The notes below the pieces were generated by a model. It ran no database searches and had not been told where the DNA came from. It saw only the letters and a program-made list of their open reading frames with translations. 64,000 nucleotides of DNA from an uncultured Bacteroidales bacterium (GTDB taxonomy: Bacteria; Bacteroidota; Bacteroidia; Bacteroidales; Muribaculaceae). Below, piece after piece: positions 42,740 to 52,274 of this stretch; positions within the stretch are counted from its first letter, which is position 1; every line of letters starts with the position of its first letter. The stretch spans positions 1 through 64,000 of the forward strand of contig CADAZN010000008.1 of assembly GCA_902792435.1 (NCBI GenBank), written 5' to 3'. A program made the position numbers and the translations under genes.

Positions 42740-42858
42740 GGTCACAATTTTTTTACAAAGGTAGTGAAAAAAACACCAAAACTAAAAATAGCTAACAAAA
42801 ATGTTTGTATCTTTGTCGCCTAACCACAACATGTAACTTTATACATAATACTTAAAAT

Positions 42859-43884
42859 ATGATTTCTTTTACTTGCGACTATATCGAGGGTGCGCACCTT
42901 GCAATTTTAAACCGATTGATTGAGACAAACATGACCCAGGTTGAGGGCTATGGCGAAGACCCATTCTGCGAGAATGCTCGCAAAAGGATTCGACAGGCCA
43001 CTTGTTGCCCCGATGCCGACGTGTTCTTCCTGGTGGGTGGCACGCAGACCAATAGCACGGTTATCGATGCTGTGCTGCGTCGCTACGAGGGCGTGATTGC
43101 TGTTGAGACTGGTCACATCGCTGTGCATGAGAGTGGTGCGGTGGAGTTTAGCGGTCACAAAGTTATCACGCTGCCCAACCATCTTGGTAAGATGGATTCT
43201 GACGAGTTGCGTCAGTATTTGGAGCATTTCCATGGCGATCCCACTTGGCCTCACATGGTCTATCCCGGCATGGTCTACATCTCGTTCCCAACAGAATATG
43301 GAACAATCTACAGCCTCGATGAGCTGAAAGCTATCAAGGCGATATGTGAGGAATATGAGATTCCACTTTTTATCGACGGAGCACGTCTGGGCTACGGACT
43401 CGCCAGCCCCGCTGCCGATGTCGACCTCAAGACTCTTGCTAGCTTGTGTGATGTGTTCTATATTGGCGGCACCAAGGTGGGCGCCCTGTGTGGCGAAGCT
43501 GTGGTGTTCCCCAAGGGAAACGCTCCACGTCAGTTCTTCACCATCATCAAGCAGCATGGAGCCTTGCTTGCCAAGGGCCGGCTCTTGGGCATCCAGTTCG
43601 ACACGCTCTTCACCAACAATCTTTACCTTAACATAGCTCAGCATGCCATCGACATGGCGATGGAAATGAAGCGCATGTTTGAGAGTAAAGGTATTGAGTT
43701 CTACATCGATTCGCCCACCAACCAGCAGTTCCCAATCCTCACTCAAGAAAAAATGGATGCCCTTGAAGGGCAGATAGCTTTTGAGGTTTGGGACAAGCTG
43801 CCCGACGGACGATTCATAACTCGTTTCGCCACTAGCTGGGCAACACCCATTGAGCACATCGACATCCTCGCCCGCTTCTTCTAA
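42859..43884 (+). CDS. Low-specificity threonine aldolase-type PLP enzyme
   Basis: 341 aa. Fold-type I PLP enzyme of the beta-eliminating-lyase/threonine-aldolase family, which cleaves L-threonine or L-allo-threonine to glycine and acetaldehyde. PLP-binding aspartate in FIDGARLGYGL (D173) and Schiff-base lysine in YIGGTKVGALCGE (K206). N-terminal FTCDYIEGAHLAIL is typical of the Bacteroidetes members, which are slightly short. A -7 element TATCTTTG lies at 42808-42815. Single gene, with a hairpin after it. Confidence 0.9.
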   Translation: MISFTCDYIEGAHLAILNRLIETNMTQVEGYGEDPFCENARKRIRQATCCPDADVFFLVGGTQTNSTVIDAVLRRYEGVIAVETGHIAVHESGAVEFSGHKVITLPNHLGKMDSDELRQYLEHFHGDPTWPHMVYPGMVYISFPTEYGTIYSLDELKAIKAICEEYEIPLFIDGARLGYGLASPAADVDLKTLASLCDVFYIGGTKVGALCGEAVVFPKGNAPRQFFTIIKQHGALLAKGRLLGIQFDTLFTNNLYLNIAQHAIDMAMEMKRMFESKGIEFYIDSPTNQQFPILTQEKMDALEGQIAFEVWDKLPDGRFITRFATSWATPIEHIDILARFF

Positions 43885-43910
43885 ACGGGTTAAAAGTTAT
43901 ATTTAGAAAA

Positions 43911-43955
43911 AAGTCGCATGAGTTTGTGATTAAATAATCATTGCTCATGCGACTT
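43911..43955 (-). terminator. Hairpin between the aldolase and metallophosphoesterase genes
   Basis: AAGTCGCATGAG (43911-) pairs with CTCATGCGACTT (43944-43955), with an inner TGATTA/TAATCA stem. The longer T run (TTTTTT) is on the minus strand, so it ends the metallophosphoesterase operon; it may also serve the aldolase. Confidence 0.8.
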
Positions 43956-43958
43956 AGT

Positions 43959-44723
43959 TTATATCTCCACCCATTCTTCTAGTGAGAAACCATCTTCGCC
44001 ACCATGCGTGAGATAGCCCATTTGGTTGGTAAGTAGGGTAGTGTTACCAATCTTTGTGCCTCGTTTGGCATTCCAATGGGTGTGCCCGAAAATCCAATAG
44101 TTGATGTCGCTCTCCTTGATGAAATCCTCAAGGTTAACGGTAAAGGCACTCGACAGACCGTTGTCATCATAGCGAGGGTCTTCGGCAAGAATTGGGCAGT
44201 GGTGGGTGACAACCACCTTGTGGGCAGCTGTCGATTGACTTAATGCTCTCTTGAGCCATGACAGGCATTTATCGTGAGCTCGCTCATAGTCGGTGGCAAG
44301 CATGATGTGGTCACCATAGGCGATGCGCCGGCAGTCGGTCATATACATTTGAACACTGGCAAGGTCCCCATCGCTCACCCTTGTCCACAACGTGGTAAAA
44401 AACAACTCGATGTCGCCCAGCGTTATGCTGCGGTTGTTCAAGTAGGTAACGTTTCGCCGCAGTGGATAGGTGAAACTTTCGAGGGTTGGTATTACATCCA
44501 CTCTGTTATAATATTCATGGTTACCCAGCACAATAAATGTGTGAGTATAGTGATCGCTGCACCAGTCCCAGAACGGATGCTCACTCATCAGCTTCTCACC
44601 AAAGAGCAGGATGTCGCCCGCCAGCACCAGAATATCGCCTTTCACCTCAAGCGGGTGCTCCTTCAAGAACTTGGTGTTCTCGTCAAACTCCAAGTGTAAA
44701 TCGCTGGCATATTGGATTTTCAT
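43959..44723 (-). CDS. Calcineurin-type metallophosphoesterase
   Basis: 254 aa, cytoplasmic (no signal). Metal-ligand blocks in order: ASDLHLEF (D8, H10), LAGDILLF, VLGNHEYY, VTHHCPIL, FGHTHW. Substrate is unknown; relatives hydrolyse nucleotides or phosphoproteins. It starts 6 bases after the stop of the 714-aa exported protein, so is the last gene of that operon and shares its promoter. Confidence 0.9.
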   Translation of the reverse strand: MKIQYASDLHLEFDENTKFLKEHPLEVKGDILVLAGDILLFGEKLMSEHPFWDWCSDHYTHTFIVLGNHEYYNRVDVIPTLESFTYPLRRNVTYLNNRSITLGDIELFFTTLWTRVSDGDLASVQMYMTDCRRIAYGDHIMLATDYERAHDKCLSWLKRALSQSTAAHKVVVTHHCPILAEDPRYDDNGLSSAFTVNLEDFIKESDINYWIFGHTHWNAKRGTKIGNTTLLTNQMGYLTHGGEDGFSLEEWVEI

Positions 44724-44729
44724 ATTTAC

Positions 44730-46874
44730 TTATAATGCTTTTCTAAACTCTTTAATAACATCGCATTTGCTGATGAAACTAACGCTGTATAGGTTATTTT
44801 GATTGATGAAATTATTTAGTTGTCTCAAAGCTTGATAGTGCTTGCCACCAGTATTGATAAAAGAATACCGCTCTCCTTTGTCGTTCCAATCTTCTTGATA
44901 ATAATAACCGTCGGTACGGCCATAAAAATAGGATTGAGCATAGAGCGATTTGAGATGGAGACGGTTGTCGGTGGTTGACTTCTCCACTTCTTTGAGAAGA
45001 GTAATGGCTTTGTCGGCAAGTATGCTGGCCGATTGGGGCACTTTGCAGTCAGATGTGTAATATTGTGAAATATACCAGCAATCGCCGTAGTAGCTGCCTT
45101 GGAAGAGCATGGATGCTTTCTCGTACATCAGCTGCAGGCGCTGTTCGCCTCGAGCGTTAGCAATTTGTCGGTCAATACCGATGATATCGCGGCAAAAACT
45201 GATTTTATCGTTGTTGCTGACTGTTGCCCGCCAATTGTTGTTTGGTTCTGCTTGCTTGGTTTGCTGTTTCATCCACCTCTCTTTTTTGTAATCGCGCTGG
45301 TTCATGAAAAGGCTGATTTCTTGAGACGAGTAGTAGTCTAGCGGCACCTTCTCAAGATAAGGGATAGCTTCTTGAAATTTGCCCTCTCTGATGAGTTTGG
45401 TGCCCATGTAGTCGTTAAGGAAGTCATCGCCAGAAACATGGCTATTAATCCATTGTTCTAGATTAGAGACATTGTCACTCTTCACATAGGAACAGAACTT
45501 GCTGAACTGGTCGCTGGGGATGCTGTCGAGTTCGTCCTTTGCCGAGTTCACAGAAAAGGACATGTCGTAATAGCTGCAAAGGCTGTCGACCATGAAATGG
45601 GTGGCTAGGGCTGCCTCGGGCATGTTCCACTCCTTAAAACGCGCCATGAGTCCTTGCGAGGCAATGCGGTTAATTACATCCTGATAGTGCGGATCGGTGA
45701 AGGTGAAATAATTTGACTCATAATCACTTTCGCCGTATTTTTTCTTTCCACTCATCTTCTCCAACCATTTAAGTTCGCCCAGCATGTAATCATAGAACTC
45801 TTGAGTGGGCTGTGCGCTCTTGACCCGCACCAGTGCCAGGCAAGCTCGCGCATTGTCGCGCATGCGCTGTGTGCCGGCAAGGTTCTGTGCGCCCTCTAGT
45901 TGCTTGAGGGCATCAGTTTGATTACCATAGAGGTAATTGATCATCCCTCGAGCCGTCTGCCATAAGCATGGCGATTTGGTTTTCCCCTCTTTAAGCACTC
46001 GCTCTGCAAACTTGACAAATGCCATTGACTCTCGCTTGAGGATGGTTTTGGCTTCAGCAAATTCTATAAGTTCATCGTCGTAATTGCAATCAATTGACTC
46101 CTGTGTGTTGTTGACAAAGTCTTGAACTAAGAAAATGAGAGTGGGTCTGTTAGGATTTTGGGCATATTGTTCCTTTATGCCTTTTAGGTTTCGGTCTTTC
46201 CGCACGCAATACTTGATGCTTGTCATGTCGCCCATCTCAACGAAGATGTCACAAGCCTTGTCTTTCTGCCCTGTGTTGTACAAAGCTCCAGCATAGATGT
46301 TCTTCATTTCGTGCTTGAAGTTTTTGCTCTTGAGGCGGCTTGCTATAGTCTGCCAGTATAGCACGTTGTCTTGATGTGCTTCCAACACCATGTTGCAGCG
46401 CATCACTAGGTAGGCATATTGGTTCCTGTATCGCGTTCCCTTGTAAACCTTGGCGTTTTTCTTGATGCGGTTGAGAATAGCTTTTCTATGAGCCAATTCT
46501 TTCTTGGTGGGGTAGTCCCAATCATTGAGAACGTTGCAGTTTTGGCTGAACTCAATTATGAGTTTCAGGTAGTTGATGGTTTCGGTGTCATTCCGCTTGA
46601 TTGCAGTCCTGATGATTTTGTTCTTGCTCTGATTGAACTTGCTTAGGTCAACATGCTCAAGGTCGTATTCACTATACACATCTTTTTCGCCCACATACTT
46701 ATCCCAATCGGTACTACTGTTATGATGATCGGTATCAAAGCATTCACGATTGATGACACTGAACATGTAATAATTGTCCCAATGACAAAAATTTTCGGTG
46801 AAAGGATTGCCTCCGCAAGCCCATGCGCTAACCACTGTGATGACTGAAATTAGAGAGATGTAAAAACGTTTCAT
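44730..46874 (-). CDS. Exported repeat protein of unknown function, paralogue 2
   Basis: 714 aa. Signal sequence ending VVSAWACGG; the AWAC site may allow lipidation, though it is not a classic lipobox. The rest is helical, TPR-like sequence without known motif. It shares blocks with the neighbouring 698-aa protein: YYMFSV.NRE, WDYPTKKELAHRKA, QYAYLVMRCNM, HQDNV.YW, YAGALYNTGQKDKACDIF, GDMTSIKYC, FLVQDFVNNTQES and AGTQRMRDNARACL. The pair arose by tandem duplication. Third gene in an operon with the TIM-barrel lipoprotein and a metallophosphoesterase. I do not recognise a characterised family. Confidence 0.8.
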   Translation of the reverse strand: MKRFYISLISVITVVSAWACGGNPFTENFCHWDNYYMFSVINRECFDTDHHNSSTDWDKYVGEKDVYSEYDLEHVDLSKFNQSKNKIIRTAIKRNDTETINYLKLIIEFSQNCNVLNDWDYPTKKELAHRKAILNRIKKNAKVYKGTRYRNQYAYLVMRCNMVLEAHQDNVLYWQTIASRLKSKNFKHEMKNIYAGALYNTGQKDKACDIFVEMGDMTSIKYCVRKDRNLKGIKEQYAQNPNRPTLIFLVQDFVNNTQESIDCNYDDELIEFAEAKTILKRESMAFVKFAERVLKEGKTKSPCLWQTARGMINYLYGNQTDALKQLEGAQNLAGTQRMRDNARACLALVRVKSAQPTQEFYDYMLGELKWLEKMSGKKKYGESDYESNYFTFTDPHYQDVINRIASQGLMARFKEWNMPEAALATHFMVDSLCSYYDMSFSVNSAKDELDSIPSDQFSKFCSYVKSDNVSNLEQWINSHVSGDDFLNDYMGTKLIREGKFQEAIPYLEKVPLDYYSSQEISLFMNQRDYKKERWMKQQTKQAEPNNNWRATVSNNDKISFCRDIIGIDRQIANARGEQRLQLMYEKASMLFQGSYYGDCWYISQYYTSDCKVPQSASILADKAITLLKEVEKSTTDNRLHLKSLYAQSYFYGRTDGYYYQEDWNDKGERYSFINTGGKHYQALRQLNNFINQNNLYSVSFISKCDVIKEFRKAL

Positions 46875-46924
46875 GTAAACAATGGATTAATTGTTTTTGG
46901 TTATTGAGGTATAATACATATAAT

Positions 46925-46971
46925 AGGAGAGTGTGTGAATGCCTTGTAACGTTGTCATTCACACACTTTCC
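46925..46971 (-). other. Hairpin between the two paralogues
   Basis: GGAGAGTGTGTGAATG (46925-46940) pairs almost fully with CATTCACACACTTTCC (46956-46971). No T run follows on the minus strand, so processing or differential stability of the operon mRNA is more likely than termination. Confidence 0.6.
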
Positions 46972-46986
46972 GGTTTGGTCAGCAAA

Positions 46987-49083
46987 TTACTTGTTTAATA
47001 CGATGAATTTCTTGTAGATGTCACACTTCGACATATAGTCGGCCTGGAGGTTGTTATCCTTGTAGAACTTGTCGAGGCGTGTCATTGCGCGATAGTGTGG
47101 CGTGTCGAAGAAGAGCACGTTCTCATAGGTGCTATTTTGGTAATCGAATCTCTTTTGCACGCAGTACTGAGAGTTCTCGCCAACGATAAACGTCTGTGCA
47201 AAGATACTCTTGAGCTGTGTGTTGATGTCGGTAGTGTTTTTCTCGACTTCACGCAATAGCATCCTTGCCGACCCGATGAAGTCATACTCGTTCTTCTGCT
47301 GCTCGTCGTTGGCACTTTGTCCGTAGTGCGTGAGATACCAGCAGTCGCCCTTGAAGCTGGCTTGGTAGAGCAGGTTGGCCTTCTTTAATAGCAGCTGATT
47401 GCGGGCCTCACCAGTGGCATTGGCAATTTCCTTGTTCAGGGCAAGCATGTCACGGCAATAGGTCAGTTTGGCATTCTCAGTGAGTTTTGCCTCTGTTTCA
47501 TGCTCTTTCCAAGGGCTGAGGAACTGACGCTTGAGCCAGATTTCCTTGTTATAATCCTTGCGAGCCATGTAGTCGGCGATGCCTTGCTCCTGAACGTAGC
47601 TCAATGGAACTTTCTCAAGATAGGGGATAGCAGCCGAGAATTCACCCTCGCGCAGCAATTTAGTGCCCATCTCGTCGTTGAACGCCACTTCAGGTATGTT
47701 AATCTTGCTCACTGCCATCTTCTCAAGCGATGACTTTTCGCCGCTGTTAAGGTAGTTGAAGAACTCCTCAAACTCGTGTGACGAGAAGTGCTCAATGACG
47801 TTAGCATATTCCGAATTATTGCTGTGCAGGTCGGCCATCCCTAGCAATGCAGTAGCAGCATTAGGCATTCCCCATCTGAAAAGTTGTGGCACGAGGTTGT
47901 CATAGGTGACGCGCTCATATACGTCGCAGTAATGTGGGTCGTTGCCATATTTGTCATCCTCGGTTACACCTGCCACCTGATCGAGCCACTTGTACTCACC
48001 AGTGATATAGTCAAAGTAGCTGTCATCGGGCTTAGCGCTCTTGATGCTAGCGAGCATGAGACATGCACGGGCATTGTCGCGCATGCGCTGTGTGCCAGCC
48101 AAGTTTTGTGCGTTGGTGAGTTGCTTGATGGCATCGTCTTGATTGTTGTTCATGTAGTTGACAAATCCGCGTGCTGCCTCCCACATAGCAGGCGATTTGG
48201 TTTTTCCTTCCTTAAGAACTTGTCCAGCAAAATCGATAAACCCGTCAATTTCGTTTTGGTAGATGCCAGTAGCTTCAACATATTGCATCAGGTTTGGGTC
48301 ACTGTTGTTGTCGAGGGTCTCCTGAGTGTTGTTCACAAAGTCTTGAACCAGGAAGACAAGGGTGGGGGAGTTGGGGTTAGCTGCATACTCATCCTTGATG
48401 CCTTGCAGGTTGCGTTTCTTGCGCATGCAATACTTGATGCTTGTCATGTCACCCAGCTCGGCAAATATTTGGCAAGCCTCGTCTTTTTTACCTGTGTTGT
48501 AAAGCGCACCAGCATAGATGTCTTTCATCCAGTTCTTGTAGGGGCTATCCTTGAGTTTGCTTGCAGTGCTGTTCCAGTAGTTGACGTTATCCTGATGAGC
48601 CTTTTGTGTCATGTTGCAACGCATCACAAGCAGAGCATACTGGCTCTTCAACTTAGAGCCACGATAGGCCATTGCTTGGTCTTTCACCTGGCTGATGGTT
48701 GCTTTGCGACTTTCTAGTTGCTCCTTGGTGGGATAGTTCCACTGGTTGTCGCCAGCTCCATTGTTGTTGAGATACTTGTTGAGCAGTCGCATGTAGGTGA
48801 GCATCTCATTGTCGCGTTTCTTTTTGGCGGTTTTGATAAGGGCGTTTTCGCTCTTGTCAAACTCTGCCGGGTCGACATTACCAAAGTCTTCTACCATGTA
48901 TTCGTAGAATCCGTCACCCACATAGGAAGCCCAAAACTTGTTGGCTTCTTGCTGATAGGTGTTCTCCATCTGGTTGCGGTTGAACACGCTGAACATGTAA
49001 TAGTTAGGTCTTACCCATCCACCACATGCCCATGCTTGCAAAGTGGCGATTGCAAGCAGGCTAAGGGCGATAAATTTTTTCAT
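46987..49083 (-). CDS. Exported repeat protein of unknown function, paralogue 1
   Basis: 698 aa. Signal sequence ending LQAWACGG, then helical repeat sequence. Conserved blocks with the 714-aa neighbour include YYMFSVFNR, WNYPTKEQLESRKA, LVMRCNM, QDNVNYWNS, IYAGALYNTGKKDEACQIF, GDMTSIKYCM, VLKEGKTKSP and NLAGTQRMRDNARACL. Its start overlaps the end of the lipoprotein gene by 23 bases, indicating translational coupling. The repeated Cys and the GDMTSIKYC block are strictly kept, so a shared binding role is likely. No known function. Confidence 0.8.
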   Translation of the reverse strand: MKKFIALSLLAIATLQAWACGGWVRPNYYMFSVFNRNQMENTYQQEANKFWASYVGDGFYEYMVEDFGNVDPAEFDKSENALIKTAKKKRDNEMLTYMRLLNKYLNNNGAGDNQWNYPTKEQLESRKATISQVKDQAMAYRGSKLKSQYALLVMRCNMTQKAHQDNVNYWNSTASKLKDSPYKNWMKDIYAGALYNTGKKDEACQIFAELGDMTSIKYCMRKKRNLQGIKDEYAANPNSPTLVFLVQDFVNNTQETLDNNSDPNLMQYVEATGIYQNEIDGFIDFAGQVLKEGKTKSPAMWEAARGFVNYMNNNQDDAIKQLTNAQNLAGTQRMRDNARACLMLASIKSAKPDDSYFDYITGEYKWLDQVAGVTEDDKYGNDPHYCDVYERVTYDNLVPQLFRWGMPNAATALLGMADLHSNNSEYANVIEHFSSHEFEEFFNYLNSGEKSSLEKMAVSKINIPEVAFNDEMGTKLLREGEFSAAIPYLEKVPLSYVQEQGIADYMARKDYNKEIWLKRQFLSPWKEHETEAKLTENAKLTYCRDMLALNKEIANATGEARNQLLLKKANLLYQASFKGDCWYLTHYGQSANDEQQKNEYDFIGSARMLLREVEKNTTDINTQLKSIFAQTFIVGENSQYCVQKRFDYQNSTYENVLFFDTPHYRAMTRLDKFYKDNNLQADYMSKCDIYKKFIVLNK

Positions 49084-50089
49084 AATCGCTAGTAGTGTAA
49101 TTGATGATACTATTATTGTTTAAACTGTATATTATGACTTGATCATTGATGCCGGGTCGCTCGCTAGAGAGGGCATCATGTACTTTGACTATAGAATTAG
49201 CCTCAGGTTTAACAACTAAAACAGTGTCTCCAGCATTTAAATAGGTGAAGCTGCTGTTGCTGCTCAGGTAGTTTGGCAAGTCGATGCTGCTAATCACAAG
49301 ATACTTGTTCTCGGCTACCTTGCGATATAGTGATGTGTCGTTGAGTTCCTCACTATAGAGGATGTCGCGGAACTTGTCGCCTGTGTAGAGCAACTGCCAA
49401 CTGAAGTTGGGGTAGGCAGCGCAAAGTGGTAGGCTATAGTTTTCTACATATTTCAAGAAGGGCTCCACATCTCTCATGTCGAGGATGGGATTGCGCTGCT
49501 TGCTATTCTTGAGATCGCCAGTGTTGTACATCATGAGCACGCCATAATCAACTGGCGGAGCTTCCATTGCTAGCTGGTGCAACCTGATGGTGGCGCTCAG
49601 CTTCATGTTGTGCTCTTGGAGCAGTTGCTTTACTTGCTCTAGGAATTTGAAATATGCGTTTTGGGTTTTAATTGTCCAATCGCAGTCGATTTGCAGCTCA
49701 CTCACTCCGGCAATATCGTGAGTCTCATTCATTTGCAGCACTCGCTTCACGAGTAGCGAGGCAATGCTATCGATGCCGTGTTCCAGGCAGTTGTTAACGA
49801 TGAACACGGTGGGTATAATCTCAATGCCGCTAGGAATGCTATCTTGGAAGGTGATGGTAGCATTAGGCTGAAGCTGCTTGTTCTCGTCAAGGGTGACATC
49901 GAAATATCGCACATACATCTTCCCCACGTTATGATCTTGCAAGAACTGCCGCTCCACACTGTCGAGTGTCAATGTAGTGCGCCAGTAGTAAACCGCCGGC
50001 TTGGGAGCTTCAACTGCTTTGTCGGCATGCTTGCAGCTGGTGGTGATTGCCAGCAACAGGGCTAAGATGTAGATGATATTTTTAGTCAT
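49061..50089 (-). CDS. TIM-barrel-like lipoprotein of unknown function
   Basis: 342 aa. Lipoprotein signal with Cys19 (AITTSCKHADK). The middle has a glycosidase-like barrel pattern: VSELQIDCDWTIKTQNAYFK (about 130-150), KLSATIRLHQL and VDYGVLMMYNTGDL, in which the Asp residues after strands could be catalytic. It recalls DUF3142-type barrels, but I cannot confirm this. It is the first gene of the operon with two large exported paralogues. The 23-base overlap with the next gene ties their expression together. Probably surface or periplasmic. Confidence 0.78.
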   Translation of the reverse strand: MTKNIIYILALLLAITTSCKHADKAVEAPKPAVYYWRTTLTLDSVERQFLQDHNVGKMYVRYFDVTLDENKQLQPNATITFQDSIPSGIEIIPTVFIVNNCLEHGIDSIASLLVKRVLQMNETHDIAGVSELQIDCDWTIKTQNAYFKFLEQVKQLLQEHNMKLSATIRLHQLAMEAPPVDYGVLMMYNTGDLKNSKQRNPILDMRDVEPFLKYVENYSLPLCAAYPNFSWQLLYTGDKFRDILYSEELNDTSLYRKVAENKYLVISSIDLPNYLSSNSSFTYLNAGDTVLVVKPEANSIVKVHDALSSERPGINDQVIIYSLNNNSIINYTTSDYEKIYRP

Positions 50090-50103
50090 TGCATTTTGTT
50101 AAT

Positions 50104-50141
50104 ATGGGTCCTGATCATATGTGGTAATAGTCAGGACCCAT
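50104..50141 (-). terminator. Hairpin after the aminotransferase gene
   Basis: ATGGGTCCTGA (50104-50114) pairs with TCAGGACCCAT (50131-50141). Only a weak T stretch follows on the minus strand, so it may end the aminotransferase transcript just before the lipoprotein gene or merely process the mRNA. Confidence 0.55.
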
Positions 50142-50159
50142 TATTATAAGATGGATTTT

Positions 50160-51353
50160 TTATTTCAGCTCAGCGAGGGCGGCCTTGATGCGTGCCACAG
50201 CCTCGATGAGGTTCTCATCGCTGGTGGCATAGCTCATGCGCAGGTAGCCTGGGCAGCAGAAGGCATCGCCAGCAACGCTAGCCACATGGGCCTTCTCGAG
50301 CAGATAGATTGCAAGGTCGTTGGCATCGTTGATAACGGTGTCGCCGCAACGCTTGCCAAAGAATGCCTCAACCTTGGGGAACACATAGAAAGCTCCGTGA
50401 GGAACCTTGAGCTCGATGCCAGGAATCTCCTGCAGCAAACCGGTGATTAGGTCGCGACGGCGTTGGAATGCCACGCGCATGTCCTCAACGCACTGCTGTG
50501 AGCCACGGTAGGCGGCCTCGGCAGCTTTCTGTGCGATTGAAGAAGCGCCGCTAGTATATTGTCCTTGCAGCTTGTTAACAGCCTTGGCAAGCCACAATGG
50601 AGCTGCAACATAACCGATGCGCCATCCAGTCATGGCATAAGCTTTAGACACACCATTGATGATAGCCACGCGATCCTTAATTTCGGGGAACTGAGCCAGC
50701 GACTCGTGCTTGCCCACGTAGTTGATGTGCTCATAAATCTCGTCGGCGATAATCATCACTTGTGGATGACGTGCCAGTACTGCTGCTAGACCAGCAAGTT
50801 CTTCCTTGCTGTAGATGCTGCCGCTAGGATTGGATGGCGAGCACAGGATTATGAGTTTAGTGCGCTCGGTAATGGCGTTCTCAAGTTGCTCGGGGGTAAT
50901 CTTGAAATCTTGGTCGATAGCTGCTGGAACCAGCACGCTCTTGCCACCGCACAAGTTCACCATCTGCACGTAGCTAACCCAAGCTGGAGTTGGGATAATC
51001 ACCTCGTCACCATGGTTGACAAGACACAGCACAGTGTTGCAGAGCGACTGCTTGGCACCGTTGCCCACTACAATCTGCTCGGGTGCATAATCCACGCCAT
51101 TCTCATTTTTGAGCTTGTCGCTGATAGCTTGACGGAGCGACAGATATCCTGGTACTGGAGAATAGAACGAGAAGTTGTCGTCAACAGCTTTCTTGGCGGC
51201 CTCCTTGATGTGATCGGGAGTGAAGAAGTCGGGCTCACCCACACTCAGGTTGATAACGTCAACTCCCTGAGCTTTAAGTTCACTACTCTTTTGTGACATC
51301 GCCAATGTTGCCGATGGCGACAAAGCTTGCAATCTTTGAGAAATAAAATCCAT
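50160..51353 (-). CDS. Class I PLP aminotransferase (aspartate aminotransferase type)
   Basis: 397 aa. Fold-type I aminotransferase with N175 in SPSNPSG, D204 and Y207 in IIADEIYEHI, and Schiff-base lysine K237 in NGVSKAYAMTGWRIGY, plus the C-terminal Arg region (PGYLRMSYATS). This is the aspC/Ib group, moving the amino group between aspartate and 2-oxoglutarate, but other amino acids are possible. It follows mtgA by 58 bases on the same strand. Confidence 0.93.
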   Translation of the reverse strand: MDFISQRLQALSPSATLAMSQKSSELKAQGVDVINLSVGEPDFFTPDHIKEAAKKAVDDNFSFYSPVPGYLSLRQAISDKLKNENGVDYAPEQIVVGNGAKQSLCNTVLCLVNHGDEVIIPTPAWVSYVQMVNLCGGKSVLVPAAIDQDFKITPEQLENAITERTKLIILCSPSNPSGSIYSKEELAGLAAVLARHPQVMIIADEIYEHINYVGKHESLAQFPEIKDRVAIINGVSKAYAMTGWRIGYVAAPLWLAKAVNKLQGQYTSGASSIAQKAAEAAYRGSQQCVEDMRVAFQRRRDLITGLLQEIPGIELKVPHGAFYVFPKVEAFFGKRCGDTVINDANDLAIYLLEKAHVASVAGDAFCCPGYLRMSYATSDENLIEAVARIKAALAELK

Positions 51354-51411
51354 AGTTGTTTTAAGAATTGTTTTATAGGTTTAAATTACATAAAAGTCAT
51401 TTTAACAAGGG

Positions 51412-52119
51412 TTATTTGGCTCCCCAGCCGGGATCTTTAACAGCGTTCATCTCCCGCTGGATGCGCTTGCTCCGCTTAGTCACCAGTTTGCTGGGATGAG
51501 CCGAGTCGCGCTCGAGCGGGTTGGGTAGTGTGGCTGCGATGAGAGAACACTCGTTGCGAGTGAGGTTGCGCGCATCCTTATGGAATTTCTCCTGAGCGCA
51601 TGCCTGCACTCCGTAGATGCCGTCTCCCATCTCGATGGAGTTTAGATACACTTCCATTATGCGTTCCTTCCCCCAAATGTTCTCGATAAGCACCGTGAAA
51701 TAGGCCTCGAGCCCTTTTCTCAACCAACTGTGCCCTGGCCACAGGAACACGTTCTTGGCCGTCTGTTGCGAAATGGTGCTGGCACCTCGCTCACGGCCAC
51801 CTTGCAGTGCCTCGAGGCGTGCTCTGAGGATTTCTTTTTCCTCAAAACCGCTGTGTTCAGTGAAATGCGTGTCCTCGCCTCCCATAACTGCCAGAGGCAT
51901 GTTGTGTGAGATTTGGTCTAAATCAACCCATTGGTGCTTGATAACCGCTTCTTTTCCAATATACCACTGTTGGTAGCATCTGATATACATGAGTGGAGTG
52001 CGGTAAACAGGCACCCACTTGAATGCTATCACAGCAAGTATCGACGACACAAAGAAGAAGATGAGAATGTTTCTCACCCAAATCCAAAAACGGTGCCAGA
52101 TAAACTTTATGTCGCTCAT
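51412..52119 (-). CDS. mtgA: Monofunctional peptidoglycan transglycosylase
   Basis: 235 aa. One N-terminal membrane helix (about 15-35) and a GT51 domain that polymerises lipid II into glycan strands. Motif 1 is MGGEDTHFTEHSGF with catalytic Glu82; motif 2 RGASTISQQTAKNVFLW; then KERIMEVYLNSIEMGDGIYG. No transpeptidase domain follows, as expected for MtgA. A TACCTTTG promoter lies about 45 bases upstream. Confidence 0.95.
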   Translation of the reverse strand: MSDIKFIWHRFWIWVRNILIFFFVSSILAVIAFKWVPVYRTPLMYIRCYQQWYIGKEAVIKHQWVDLDQISHNMPLAVMGGEDTHFTEHSGFEEKEILRARLEALQGGRERGASTISQQTAKNVFLWPGHSWLRKGLEAYFTVLIENIWGKERIMEVYLNSIEMGDGIYGVQACAQEKFHKDARNLTRNECSLIAATLPNPLERDSAHPSKLVTKRSKRIQREMNAVKDPGWGAK

Positions 52120-52160
52120 AATAGATGAATCAAGAATGTGGTGGAAACGATTCCACTCTA

Positions 52161-52193
52161 CAAAGGTATTGCTTTTTTCGTTACAAAAAGCAA
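52161..52193 (-). promoter_or_regulatory. mtgA promoter
   Basis: TACCTTTG (minus, 52161-52168) with TTG 22 bases upstream (52191-52193). A small GTGGAA/TTCCAC hairpin (52141-52156) lies at the predicted 5' end. Confidence 0.6.
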
Positions 52194-52210
52194 AAATAAT
52201 ACTGAAAATT

Positions 52211-52240
52211 TTGAAAAATAACCTTTAGTATATATTTTTG
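52211..52240 (+). promoter_or_regulatory. Promoter of the GYF-domain protein
   Basis: TTG (52211-52213), 19 bases, then TATTTTTG (52233-52240). Confidence 0.65.
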
Positions 52241-52274
52241 TAAAGGATAAACATTAATTAATAATTTATTGAAT

